Shown here piece after piece: positions 24,352 to 33,839 of a stretch of DNA of 50,938 nucleotides. The position numbers and the translations under genes are program-made. The first letter of the stretch is position 1, and each line of letters opens with the position of its first letter. Under the pieces are notes generated by a model that saw only the letters and a list, made by a program, of their open reading frames with translations, searched no databases and was not told the origin of the DNA. The DNA comes from an uncultured Bacteroidales bacterium (lineage in GTDB: Bacteria > Bacteroidota > Bacteroidia > Bacteroidales > Bacteroidaceae): positions 1 to 50,938 of the forward strand of contig CACYQI010000040.1 of NCBI GenBank assembly GCA_902776455.1, in the 5' to 3' direction.

Positions 24352-27300
24352 TTATTTTACCATTATCTTCTTTCCGTTCACAATGTTGATGCCCTTCTGC
24401 ATCTTGCCCAAGCGTTGGCCGGCAACATTGTAAATGACCTCTGAAGATTCTTCATTCTTCATTCTTAATTCTTCATTTATTCCAGTTGCATCGTCGAAGA
24501 CGAAGGTCAGGAACTCTTTGACAGCGGTGTCGGTCAAATCGAGATAGGCCTTGCCTGCGGGAATGTTGACGCCGCCAACTACGGGGTAGAAGCCCACGAC
24601 GTTGTTGGCAATACCCAGAGCAAAGATGTCTCTGTCAGCGGGAACCGTGTAGCCGGTAGAGCCGATGAGGATGTTGCCGGTTGCGTCGGCAGTTGCCGTA
24701 GTGCTTACCTTATTATAATATGTACCACAGATTACGACAGCTGTCTTGGCAGGAATGTCGCCGATTTCCTCGAGATGCAGGGCGCCTCCGCTGGGCGTAA
24801 GCGTCCCGATGAATGCCTTCGCATCGCCGTTGTACGAGCTAAGTGCCCAGTCTTTGTCAGCATCGTAGAAAGTAGAGTACCCAGCCGCCCCGACATAGAG
24901 CACCTTCTCCCTGCTGCTGTCGAGGACAGGGTTAGCATCCGTTCCGATAGTCTGGTACCAAGCAGAGCCAAGCTTGTAGGCAACCTCGCCGCTGGCAAGC
25001 TCCTCTGCGGATTTTTCTGTTGTGCTGACCATTGTTGAGTTTTTTCCTGCACCAGCAATAGAGCCACTCAAGTAGTAATTGTTCTTGACACAATCTGTTT
25101 TGTCTGTTGTGCTATTATAGATTCCAATGATTGTACCATAGACGCCACCTGTTCCTGAGATATCGCCAACACTTAGGCAGTTCTGTATGCCTTCTATATA
25201 TTGCCTTGTATAACCGACGATGCCACCAAAGCCCTTTCCGGAAGCGTTGCCTGATACGGTGCCGCAGAAGAGGCAATTCGTTATGGTTGCAGAGGCAGTA
25301 TAGCCTACGATGCCGCCAAACTGATCGGCAGTCACTCCGTTGTCAATGTTCAGCTTTCCACTGAATGAACAACAATCGATGAACAACTTATCACTTGTAG
25401 AGTCACTGCCACCACTTCCCAAAACGCCACCGGCATCACTGTCGCAGTGTACTGTAATGTTCAGGGAACTGAGAATGCCGCTAATATGAGAAATGTTCTC
25501 AGAAAATCCTATAACACCTATGTAGTTCCTCGTACCCGAGGTTAAGGTTTCTATGTCACCGTTAATATTGAAGTCCTTAACCGTTGCTCCGTTGATGTAA
25601 CCAAACAAACCATTGTACACACATGGTTCTGTTGTGAGGTTAGAAATAGTATATCCACATCCGTCGAAGGTGCCTGTGTACTTGTTGCTGGCATTGCCGA
25701 TAGGTGTCCATGTGACATTATTTAGGTTAATGTTGGCGGTAAGCTTGGCATTGACGTTGGGATTAATACAATTAACATAAGCAGCAAACCACTTGAATTG
25801 AGTTGGAGTGGCAATCTCATAGTAACCTTCGTTAACTGAGATGTAGTCCTCTTTGGGGTATCCACAATAGGAGCATATTCCTTCATACCAGTCGTGATCG
25901 CCCGTGACTACCTCGTCTGCGTTGCCATAAGAGTAAACGCCTTGGGGAAAGTTAGTGTCGCGGCAGAATGTGCCATTCTTATAAACCTGTCCATGACCGC
26001 TGCTGTAAGGATAGGGATTATTGTCCGTTCCGATAGTTTGATACCAGTCTGTACCTCCGTTTGTGTTTCCATTCAGCATATAGCAGAGTTCGCCGCTGGT
26101 GAGTTGCTCATTTGAAATAGTGTTGGAGAATGTAGGTTGAGTACCCTTCTTGCTGTAGCAGTTGGTAAAAGTGGAAGCAGAAGTATTGGTAGCACCATTA
26201 TCGTAAACATATTTGGCATCGCTTGTTGCGCCTGACACTTCTGCTATGGTCCAACAGTTTTCCATAACCATTGTGGCACTGTTAAACCAGGCAATGATGG
26301 CTGCGGCACCACCTGCGTTTACCGCTCCACCTGTGATAGTACCGGTAGTCCAGCAGTTCTTGATGGTAATGGTTTGGTCTCCTCCCCATGCTGCACCAAT
26401 TATTCCGCCGTCGCGCCGCTTGGAACCTGTCACGTTGCCACAGTTCCCTAGGCCCTCAAAGCTGCCACCACCGCCGGAATGCCGGCCTACGAGACCTACC
26501 TCTTCAGTTCCCTGAATGGCACAACTGCTATCGAGCCAGAAATTCTTGAGCGTCACGTTGGCACCTGTGTTGAACATGCCGTAAGATGTCGGAGCCGAGA
26601 CGTTAATCAGCTGTAGGTTACTGATTTTGTGTCCTTGCCCGTCGAAAGTGCCTATGTATGGATTTGCCTGTGTTCCGATGGGAAAGTGGCTGAGGTCTGC
26701 GCCGTCCATATCAATGTCATCTGTTAGTTCTGCGTTTAGGTCAACGCCGCCAGCATTGACTATGGTTGCGAATGTCACCATGTCGTTCTTATCGTCTATT
26801 GACATTTTATTGTCGGCAAAGTTACGATAATTAGAGGTGTCGTAATAGACTTCTTGGCTTGTAGAAGAAGGTAAGAGGAAATGGACGGGGGTGTCGTCTG
26901 TCTCTATTGTTTGACGGAAACTGCCATTACTTTTACCTCCATTTAGAATGTTATAGCATATTTCGCCGCTGGCCAACTGTTCTTCTGTCGCTGCATAAGG
27001 GGCTTCGCAGTTTGACGTGTTACCGCCAATAGCGCGAGTGATATTAGAACCCTCTTTAAGGCGGTAGTAATTGTTCTTTACGTTTGATGTCGTGCCGCCG
27101 TTCCATGTTCCGATGATGGCACCTTTGTTATTGCTGTCAGAAGAGACGGTAATCTTTCCGATGGACAGGCAGTTCTGCACACCGCCAAAACTGGGTTGCT
27201 TGCAATAGCCTAAGATGCCTCCGTATCTGGAGGTCTCACCGTTGATCGTTCCGCTGAAAATACAGTTGAGGACGGAGCCGTAGCCAGTATAACCCAAAAT

Positions 27301-27867
27301 GCCTGCCTGGTTGTCGCCAGTACCGCTATGGTTCAGCGTGCCGCTGTATTCGCAGTTCTTGACAACGGTCTTGTCATCGGTGCCGCCGGTGTCTCCGCCA
27401 ACAATGCCGCCGGTGTGGGCATTCTTGTTAGAAACGTTTATTGTAAGCGAACTATGAATGCCGCTGACTTCTGTTGAAGCACTGGCAGAGCCAACAACGC
27501 CGTTCTTGGTGTAGCCATTCGATGTCAGTGTGCCGCTGATGCTGAAGTTCCTGATCTTTGCGCCGCTGGTGCAACCAAACAGACCGTTGTTGTCGCTTGT
27601 GGCTGTGTACTCGAAGTTCGTGATGGCGTAGCCTTGGCCGTCAAATGTGCCTGCATACTTGTTTGTGCTGTTGCCGATGGGCGTCCATGTTTGTCCTGTC
27701 AAGTCGATGTCGTCTGTCAGTGTGGCGTTGAGGCTTGTTTCGCCGGCGTTGACGCGGGAGGCGAAGGCCACAAGTTCTGTGGCTGAGGAGATGGTTACGT
27801 CCTCTGCCCGGGTGTTGCTTGCCAGGCCTAAGGCTAAGGCAAGGAGAATAAGTAGTTTGTGTTTCAT
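24352..27867 (-). CDS. Large secreted GLUG-repeat surface protein
   Basis: A 1171-residue protein with a signal peptide (about 1-21, ending TRAE). At least three long blocks repeat the GLUG-type pattern: a DIDL/DIDM/NINL strand, WTPIGN..NKYxGTFDGQGY, GLFG or GMFN, and runs of xGGIVGxxxG with Cys-containing linkers. Blocks start near residues 30, 350 and 690. Such repeats form beta-solenoids in adhesins and IgA-protease-like proteins. A terminal part follows, with a tail reading YNVAGQRLGKMQKGINIVNG then KKIMVK. Just before the tail, INEELRMKNEESS is encoded by GAAGAATGAAGAAT-type DNA that looks like captured intergenic repeat. Adhesion is the likely role (inference). Confidence 0.85.
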   Translation of the reverse strand: MKHKLLILLALALGLASNTRAEDVTISSATELVAFASRVNAGETSLNATLTDDIDLTGQTWTPIGNSTNKYAGTFDGQGYAITNFEYTATSDNNGLFGCTSGAKIRNFSISGTLTSNGYTKNGVVGSASASTEVSGIHSSLTINVSNKNAHTGGIVGGDTGGTDDKTVVKNCEYSGTLNHSGTGDNQAGILGYTGYGSVLNCIFSGTINGETSRYGGILGYCKQPSFGGVQNCLSIGKITVSSDSNNKGAIIGTWNGGTTSNVKNNYYRLKEGSNITRAIGGNTSNCEAPYAATEEQLASGEICYNILNGGKSNGSFRQTIETDDTPVHFLLPSSTSQEVYYDTSNYRNFADNKMSIDDKNDMVTFATIVNAGGVDLNAELTDDIDMDGADLSHFPIGTQANPYIGTFDGQGHKISNLQLINVSAPTSYGMFNTGANVTLKNFWLDSSCAIQGTEEVGLVGRHSGGGGSFEGLGNCGNVTGSKRRDGGIIGAAWGGDQTITIKNCWTTGTITGGAVNAGGAAAIIAWFNSATMVMENCWTIAEVSGATSDAKYVYDNGATNTSASTFTNCYSKKGTQPTFSNTISNEQLTSGELCYMLNGNTNGGTDWYQTIGTDNNPYPYSSGHGQVYKNGTFCRDTNFPQGVYSYGNADEVVTGDHDWYEGICSYCGYPKEDYISVNEGYYEIATPTQFKWFAAYVNCINPNVNAKLTANINLNNVTWTPIGNASNKYTGTFDGCGYTISNLTTEPCVYNGLFGYINGATVKDFNINGDIETLTSGTRNYIGVIGFSENISHISGILSSLNITVHCDSDAGGVLGSGGSDSTSDKLFIDCCSFSGKLNIDNGVTADQFGGIVGYTASATITNCLFCGTVSGNASGKGFGGIVGYTRQYIEGIQNCLSVGDISGTGGVYGTIIGIYNSTTDKTDCVKNNYYLSGSIAGAGKNSTMVSTTEKSAEELASGEVAYKLGSAWYQTIGTDANPVLDSSREKVLYVGAAGYSTFYDADKDWALSSYNGDAKAFIGTLTPSGGALHLEEIGDIPAKTAVVICGTYYNKVSTTATADATGNILIGSTGYTVPADRDIFALGIANNVVGFYPVVGGVNIPAGKAYLDLTDTAVKEFLTFVFDDATGINEELRMKNEESSEVIYNVAGQRLGKMQKGINIVNGKKIMVK

Positions 27868-27911
27868 GTTGCTTGTTTCAGTTTATGTAATACGTTTGTG
27901 TTAGTCTGTCA

Positions 27912-27919
27912 CAAAAATA
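27912..27919 (-). promoter_or_regulatory. -7 promoter element of the GLUG protein gene
   Basis: TATTTTTG on the minus strand lies about 45 bases upstream of the ATG at 27867 and fits TAnnTTTG; the -33 box is not clear. Confidence 0.5.
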
Positions 27920-28474
27920 CACTTTTTTACTGAAACGCCATAGAAACGGCACAAAAAAATGCAGGAAATGCTGCATTATGTCATTTCAGGCCTTGTGTTG
28001 GCCTTCAAAACAGTCCCTCCACTCCTTTTTAGAAGGTGTTTATGGGGGAGAGGAGCGATGAGCAAGGAGGATTGCCGAGTTTGAGGTGAATATAAAACAG
28101 CTTCCCTGAAGAGAAGGACTTCTCCCTCTCCAAGTAGAGGCTTTTCTGTGGTTTGACCTTTCCCTGTGGGCTGTCGTTCTCAGTTCTTTGGCTGTTGCCT
28201 CAGAAGCAGGCGGAACTGTGCTTGTCGTGTGAAATAACATTGGTTTTGTCAAAAGTTTTCGCAATGAGGCGCGTTCTGGCGGCGTTTTTTAGCTTCTGTG
28301 GCACTTTGGGTCGGAAAGAGCAGGAAATGGGCTTATTTTGAATCGCTGCTGATAACCAATGGGTTGCAAAGGAGGGTTTTATGGAGGCGGGTTAAGAAAG
28401 TGTTAGGACGGCATGGCATTCCGTCATACAGAACAAAGAATGAGGGGGAAAATTGAAAGTGGAAAGGGGAAATT

Positions 28475-28540
28475 CTACATGGAGGAAAAAGCGATGCAAC
28501 GTGGAGTATCGGTCGTTGCAACATGGAGCGTCGGAAAGGA
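28475..28540. repeat. 22-bp array (copy 3), diverged cores
   Basis: Cores start at 28475 (CTACATGGAG), 28497 (CAACGTGGAG) and 28519 (CAACATGGAG), exactly 22 bp apart, with TATCGG or GTCGG after the core as in the large array at 33476. The left half of the palindrome has changed from CTCC to CAAC. Confidence 0.8.
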
Positions 28541-28655
28541 TGGCGAGCGGGGGAGGGGTTTGCCCTATGGAGAGGAAGGGAATCATGTCAAGGATTTTCG
28601 GACGCTCGGCCTTTTGTTCTCGGGGGAGGCCTACGCCGAGCCGCCAGATTAGGCC

Positions 28656-28818
28656 TTAGGCGGCGAAGCTGGAGGGCGGGAGCTTGGTAATGTTGCGTTG
28701 GCAACGCAACATACGGGACGGCGGGAGAAGGTAATTTTGCTTTGGCAACGCAACATACGAGACAGCGGGAGAAGGTAATTTTGCTTTGGCAACGCAACAT
28801 ACGGGACGGCGGGAGAGA
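28656..28818. repeat. 44-bp tandem repeat, three copies
   Basis: The segment starting GGCAACGCAACATACG recurs at 28700, 28744 and 28788, exactly 44 bp apart. It contains GGCGGGAGAAGGTAATTTTG. In the first copy the junction reads TGTTGCGTT-GGC-AACGCAACA, a perfect palindrome, which is degenerate in the next two. Confidence 0.95.
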
Positions 28819-29062
28819 TAAACCTTAAGCCCTTGATGAAGCGCAAGGATATGCTGGTCATGAAGCTAACAGAGGCATTTGTAGTACCGACTTCAGGGCT
28901 ATGGCGCACAACAGACAGCGCTTCGCTCAAACTCACTTCATGGCTTGCAGAACTTGAACAGGGTAATAGAAAAACGGATAGTAAGAAAGGCCAACCTTCG
29001 CTGCTGTATTTCGCTTCCTTTGAGTTAAGTATGTGGCAAGTGCTTTTTTTTATGCAAAAAGC

Positions 29063-29093
29063 TTTGAAGCTTAAGAAAAAAAGTGTATCTTTG
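29063..29093 (+). promoter_or_regulatory. Promoter of mdh
   Basis: TTTG (29063-29066), a 19-bp spacer and TATCTTTG (29086-29093) match the consensus; the ATG lies 37 bases downstream. Confidence 0.8.
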
Positions 29094-29130
29094 CAGTCTG
29101 AATTATGTTTAACCTTAATTAGTAACAAAC

Positions 29131-30123
29131 ATGAAATTCCTGACAGAAGAGAAACTTGTTATCGTTGGTGCCGGCGGTATGATCGGTTCCAACATGGTGC
29201 AGAGCGTGCTGATGCTCGGCCTTACTCCCAACATTTGCCTTTATGACATCTATGAACCCGGTGTACACGGCGTCTATGATGAGATGTGCCATTGTGCCTT
29301 CCCTGGCGCTAACCTCTCCTACACGGTCGATGCAAAGGAGGCTTTCACCGGTGCTAAGTACATCATTTCCAGCGGCGGCGCTCCTCGTAAGGAGGGCATG
29401 ACCCGCGAGGACTTGCTGAAGGGCAACTGCCAGATTGCAGCCGACTTTGGCGAGAACATCAAGAAGTACTGTCCCGACGTGAAGCACGTGGTCGTTATCT
29501 TCAACCCTGCCGACGTGACAGCCCTCACAGCCCTCATTCATTCCGGCCTGAAGCCCAACCAGCTCACTTCCCTTGCAGCCCTCGACTCAACCCGCCTCCA
29601 GCAGCAGCTTGCTCAGGAGTTCGGCGTACAGCAGGACAAGGTGACGGACGCTTACACCTACGGCGGCCATGGCGAACAGATGGCAGTCTTCGCTTCGAAG
29701 GCTAAGATCGACGGCAAGCCCCTCAGCGAACTTCCTCTCTCGGCAGAGCGTTGGGCTGAGATTAAGCACATGACCACTCAGGGCGGCAGCAACATCATCA
29801 AGCTGCGTGGCCGTTCTTCCTTCCAAAGTCCTGCTTATCAGGCTGTAAAGATGATAGAAGGCGCTATGGGCGGCGAACCCTTCAAGTGGCCTGCCGGCTG
29901 CTACGTGAACTGCGACAAGTGCGGCTTCAAGAACGTGATGATGGCCATGCCTTCCGTAATCGACAAGGACGGCGTACACTTCACCGCTCCCGAAGGCACA
30001 GCAGAGGAAATGGCTGCCCTCCAGGCTTCCTACGAGCACCTGCAGAAGATGCGCGACGAAATCATCGGTCTCGGCATCATCCCGCCCGTAGCAAACTGGA
30101 AGGACGACAACGCCAACCTCTAA
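29131..30123 (+). CDS. mdh: Malate dehydrogenase
   Basis: A 330-residue NAD-dependent enzyme of the lactate/malate dehydrogenase superfamily, interconverting malate and oxaloacetate in the cytoplasm. The dinucleotide-binding motif is GAGGMIGSN (about 13-21). The substrate loop with Arg is GGAPRKEGMTREDLL (about 81-95), and the catalytic His is in YTYGGHGEQMAVF (His at about 180). Length is normal for the Bacteroidetes form. The start is supported by a consensus promoter. The family includes lactate dehydrogenases; the malate call follows the usual Bacteroidales annotation of this sequence type. Confidence 0.9.
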   Translation: MKFLTEEKLVIVGAGGMIGSNMVQSVLMLGLTPNICLYDIYEPGVHGVYDEMCHCAFPGANLSYTVDAKEAFTGAKYIISSGGAPRKEGMTREDLLKGNCQIAADFGENIKKYCPDVKHVVVIFNPADVTALTALIHSGLKPNQLTSLAALDSTRLQQQLAQEFGVQQDKVTDAYTYGGHGEQMAVFASKAKIDGKPLSELPLSAERWAEIKHMTTQGGSNIIKLRGRSSFQSPAYQAVKMIEGAMGGEPFKWPAGCYVNCDKCGFKNVMMAMPSVIDKDGVHFTAPEGTAEEMAALQASYEHLQKMRDEIIGLGIIPPVANWKDDNANL

Positions 30124-30180
30124 TACGCGCGTACATTATATATTATATATATAGGGACAACAGAAAAATATATTTGTAAT

Positions 30181-30271
30181 AAAACAACGGATTTCACGGA
30201 TTTCACGGATTAAAGCATTTTGAAGATGTGCAGTTTAAGCAGTCCGTATAATCTGTGAAATCCGTTGTTTT
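30181..30271. repeat. 21-bp inverted repeat between mdh and the glycosidase gene
   Basis: Arms 30181-30201 and 30251-30271 (AAAACAACGGATTTCAC plus GGAT, against its complement, one mismatch) enclose about 49 bases, and a T run follows. It may terminate mdh transcripts. It also sits 15 bases before the next ATG. Confidence 0.7.
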
Positions 30272-30286
30272 TAATACATTAGTACC

Positions 30287-33200
30287 ATGAAGCAACAGAC
30301 ATTACTTCTTGTGTTTGCCCTGGCTTTGTCGCTGCACGTCTCAGCACAAAAGGTTATCTTTCCGCAGGAGCAGCAGGCTGGCACAGCAACCTCGGCGGTT
30401 GTGGGCGATACTTACACGCTGAGCAACGACTTGCTTTCGGCTTCGTTTGTGTTGAACGATGGCAAGCTCACCTTCGGCGGCTGCGAGGCGATGGGCTTGA
30501 AGCCAAGCGACGACCTCTTCAGCATCCGCCTTGGGAGCGGCACAGAAGTGGCATCGTCGGCAATGACGCTGGAAGGCGTTGAGGCAGAAGAACTTTCAGC
30601 CGATGCCTCCGCCGCGAAGGGGGCGCTGAAGCTCCCCGGTAAGAGCATCAAGGCAACCTACACCTATGGCGACCTCTCGCTGACGTGGCGGGCCGTGCTG
30701 CGCGACGGTTCCCATTATCTGCGCACCGAGCTGGAGCTGACAGCCGTGAGGGATGTGGCCATGAATGCCGTCATCCCCATGCACTACACCGTCGATAACA
30801 GCAGCAGCGAGCAGGCTCCTGCCGTCGTCGGCAACACGCGGGGAGCCGTCATAGCCAGCAACAAGATCTTCGCTGGCCTTGAGACTCCGATGGGCAAGAA
30901 CAGCATCGTGGGAGCCATGAATGCAGCTCCTTTTGTCTATGACCGATGGTCCGGCACGACCTTCAGCTGGCTGCCCGGCTCAGAGACGCCGCAGGGCATC
31001 CTCAGTCTTGGCTTGGCTGCAAGCGCCGTCTGCGGCACGCAGGGCTATCTCGGCCTCTTGGAGAGCGGCAGGCAGACCGTCACCTTCCAGTACACCAGCG
31101 GCAGCCATCGCCTCGACATCGCTGGCGTTGACATCATCGACCTCGATGGGAACGTCGTGGCTCACGACTATCATAAAGGCTATACGGGAGGGGCGAAGTC
31201 GAGAAACGTCTATACACTCAACATCCCTGCCGCAGGCTACTACCTCGTCCGCTACTTCCGCGACACGCAGACAGACGCCATCAGCAGCACGTGGAACAGC
31301 AATGGCAGCATCACGTGGAGTTGCGAAGTCATCGCTCCGGAACTGGTCTTCGACGGCAACACCGAAGCCAACGTCCTGCCAGAGAGCAGCGGCTCGGCCT
31401 CGTCCCTGCCCTCGCTGCTTGCCGTTGGCGGCACGCGTACCGACTCGTGGAACACCGCTTCGTGGAGTGCTCCATCCCTTGTTCCTGCCCGCATCAGCGA
31501 GCTTGGCTACACGTCCGACAGGATAAAGATGATGTCGAAGCCCGTCAGCTTTGCCCGAAGCGGCGGCCTCTTTTCCGCGCAGTTCATGTATGCTTCCGGC
31601 TATCACGGCCTTACCATCGCCGGCGTAGAGTTGGCTGATGCCGATGGCAACGTGGCGGCTTCCGACTACCACAAGGGCTTCTCCGGCTCGGCCAAGACGG
31701 ACAACGTCTATAGCTTCACCGTTCCGGCAGCAGGCTCCTACGACCTTCGCTATTATGTCGTGCTCAATCCCGACGGCAGCGACAACACTTCCTCCGGCAA
31801 CATCAACCTCAACTACGTCAAGAACGAGTACCTGCACCTCGCCGCGCCTACAGAGACGGAAATCCTGGGCGAATGGAGCAGGCAAACCATGCTGGCAAAA
31901 GGCAAGACATGGAAGGTGGGCGCCGTGGTCGGCCTCATTGCTCCCGGTCAGGCACGCCGTTCCTTCCTCTGCTACAGCGAGCGCGAAAGGGCCGTGCCTT
32001 GGCGTCCTTTCCCTATGTACAACTCATGGTTCGAGCTGAACATCGACCGCAACAACGACCCGAACTACACCACGAACTTCAACGAAGCACAGTGCCTTGA
32101 AGTCCTCGAGCAATGGAAGCTGCACCTCTTCGACAAGTATGGCGTAGGCATCAGCACCTTCATGTGGGACGACGGCTGGGACGAGTATGGAACTTGGCAG
32201 TTCAACCCGAACTTCCCCGATGGCTTCCAGAAACTCAGCGACAAGGCATGGAGCATGGACTCACAGATTGGTGCATGGCTCGGCCCGGTGGGCGGCTACG
32301 GACAGAGCGGCAACTACCGTCGCAACTACTGGAGCGGCAAGGGCGGTATGCAGCTCTCCAATCCGGCCTACTACAACGTCTTCCTCGACCGCACGAGCTT
32401 CATGCTCAACAACTACCACTTCAATTACTTCAAGTTCGACGGCATCAGCGGCCAGTTCAGCGCAGTCGGGCCGGATGCCGGCGCGACGGGCGAAGAGAAT
32501 GCCGAGGGCATCATCGACATCGAACTGAAGCTGCGCGAAGTGAAGCCCGACGTGTTCTTCAACACGAGCGTCGGCACGTGGGCGTCGCCCTTCTGGTTCC
32601 AAGTGACCGATGCCGTCTGGCGGCAGGAGAACGACTGGGGCACAGTGGGCAACCAGGGCAACAGCCGCGAACAATGGATTACCTACCGCGACCGCCTCGT
32701 CTATCAGAACTTCGTGCAGAACTCGCCTCTCTGTCCCATCAACACCCTGATGACGCACGGCTTTATGCTCTCGAAGTACGGCGGTGGCGTGGCCAACATG
32801 AGCCGCAACTACGCCGACATCGTGCGCGAGCTGCGTTGTGCCTTTGCCTGTGGCAGCGGCATGGTGGAGGTCTATGCCGACTTCTCGCTGATGAACAGCA
32901 TCAATGCCGGCAAGCTCTGGGGCGACCTCGCCGAGTGCATCCGCTGGCAGAAGGCGCAGGAGGACGTTCTGCCCGACGTGCATTGGGTGGGCGGCAATCC
33001 GTGGGACGGCAGCAAGGCTAACGTCTATGGCTGGGCAGCCTGGAACGGCGAACGCGCAACCCTCGCCCTCCGCAACCCCTCGGCTTCGGCACAGACCTTC
33101 ACGACAACCCTCCGCGAGGCACTCGACATTCCTGCTTACATCCACACAAGCATTACCCTAAGCGATGCCTTCAGTCAAAGCCCTCTCAGCGGACTTGCCA

Positions 33201-33445
33201 CGGACACGCCCCTCGACATCGACACGCCCTTGACGCTCCGCCTCGCCGCCTCGTCCGTATATATATATAATGGTATAGACGATAATGCCACCGGCATCGG
33301 CACCGTCCATCCCGCTTCCGACGAAGAAGTGGTAAATGGTACAAGGCTAAATGGTGAATGCTACGACCTCTCCGGCCGCAAGGTGTACAAACCGCTGAGA
33401 AACAGCGTCAACATCGTTGAAGGGAAGAAGATATTGAAGCAATAA
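30287..33445 (+). CDS. Secreted clan GH-D-like glycosidase (alpha-galactosidase-like)
   Basis: A 1052-residue secreted protein with a signal peptide (about 1-21, ending VSAQ). The catalytic barrel (about residues 560-950) shows WDDGWDEYG (about 627), a YFKFDGISG strand with the likely nucleophile Asp at about 718, and GTWASPFWFQVTDAVWRQEN further on, as in melibiase-like clan GH-D enzymes. Two related modules of about 80-90 residues (about 265-350 and 440-525) share LxIAGVxxxDxDGNVxAxDY then HKG, suggesting an internal duplication of a carbohydrate-binding-like domain. The C-terminus has the tail YDLSGRKVYKPLRNSVNIVE then GKKILKQ. Alpha-galactosidase activity is a guess at family level; other glycan substrates are possible. 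Confidence 0.75.
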   Translation: MKQQTLLLVFALALSLHVSAQKVIFPQEQQAGTATSAVVGDTYTLSNDLLSASFVLNDGKLTFGGCEAMGLKPSDDLFSIRLGSGTEVASSAMTLEGVEAEELSADASAAKGALKLPGKSIKATYTYGDLSLTWRAVLRDGSHYLRTELELTAVRDVAMNAVIPMHYTVDNSSSEQAPAVVGNTRGAVIASNKIFAGLETPMGKNSIVGAMNAAPFVYDRWSGTTFSWLPGSETPQGILSLGLAASAVCGTQGYLGLLESGRQTVTFQYTSGSHRLDIAGVDIIDLDGNVVAHDYHKGYTGGAKSRNVYTLNIPAAGYYLVRYFRDTQTDAISSTWNSNGSITWSCEVIAPELVFDGNTEANVLPESSGSASSLPSLLAVGGTRTDSWNTASWSAPSLVPARISELGYTSDRIKMMSKPVSFARSGGLFSAQFMYASGYHGLTIAGVELADADGNVAASDYHKGFSGSAKTDNVYSFTVPAAGSYDLRYYVVLNPDGSDNTSSGNINLNYVKNEYLHLAAPTETEILGEWSRQTMLAKGKTWKVGAVVGLIAPGQARRSFLCYSERERAVPWRPFPMYNSWFELNIDRNNDPNYTTNFNEAQCLEVLEQWKLHLFDKYGVGISTFMWDDGWDEYGTWQFNPNFPDGFQKLSDKAWSMDSQIGAWLGPVGGYGQSGNYRRNYWSGKGGMQLSNPAYYNVFLDRTSFMLNNYHFNYFKFDGISGQFSAVGPDAGATGEENAEGIIDIELKLREVKPDVFFNTSVGTWASPFWFQVTDAVWRQENDWGTVGNQGNSREQWITYRDRLVYQNFVQNSPLCPINTLMTHGFMLSKYGGGVANMSRNYADIVRELRCAFACGSGMVEVYADFSLMNSINAGKLWGDLAECIRWQKAQEDVLPDVHWVGGNPWDGSKANVYGWAAWNGERATLALRNPSASAQTFTTTLREALDIPAYIHTSITLSDAFSQSPLSGLATDTPLDIDTPLTLRLAASSVYIYNGIDDNATGIGTVHPASDEEVVNGTRLNGECYDLSGRKVYKPLRNSVNIVEGKKILKQ

Positions 33446-33475
33446 ACAGTTAATCGGCAGGGGGGCAGTCTCACG

Positions 33476-33651
33476 CTCCACGGAGTATCGGCCTACACTC
33501 CACGGAGCATCGGCTCACGCTCCACGGAGTATCGGCCTACACTCCACGGAGCATCGGCTCACGCTCCACGGAGCATCGGCCTACACTCCACGGAGCATCG
33601 GCTTACGCTCCACGGAGCATCGGCTCACACTCCACGGAGTGTTGACTTATA
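33476..33651. repeat. 22-bp palindromic-core array (copy 4), eight units
   Basis: Eight cores CTCCACGGAG start at 33476, 33498, 33520, 33542, 33564, 33586, 33608 and 33630. Units read core plus y-r-TCGGC-yy-ACr and show only a few transitions between copies. There are no variable spacers. Confidence 0.97.
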
Positions 33652-33839
33652 CATCGGGCTGGGTTAGACTTTACCTGCTCTAAGATACTAAGAAACTACG
33701 AGTTACGTCGGAAATGGAAGCACAAGGATTGCTCACGATCCTATGTGTCTTTTGCGGAGGGGTTAATGCTTCGTGTCTTTGCGCCTTAGTGTTCGATTAT
33801 ATCACACTTTTGCTGTCCACTAAATAAGCACCAAAGGTT

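Larger units (their letters stand above)
27920..29062. other. Intergenic region with repeat arrays and no credible gene
   Basis: Between the divergent GLUG and mdh genes. It holds a degenerate 22-bp array (28475-28540) and a 44-bp tandem repeat (28656-28818). Frames open here have no recognisable protein features. Confidence 0.7.

Noticed and set aside
28833-29246. Open frame overlapping the start of mdh
   Set aside because: It crosses the mdh promoter and the start of mdh in another frame and has no family features.
33476-33651. CRISPR array
   Set aside because: Units of 22 bp follow each other directly, with no unique spacers and no cas genes in the window; the core is a DNA palindrome repeated in every unit.
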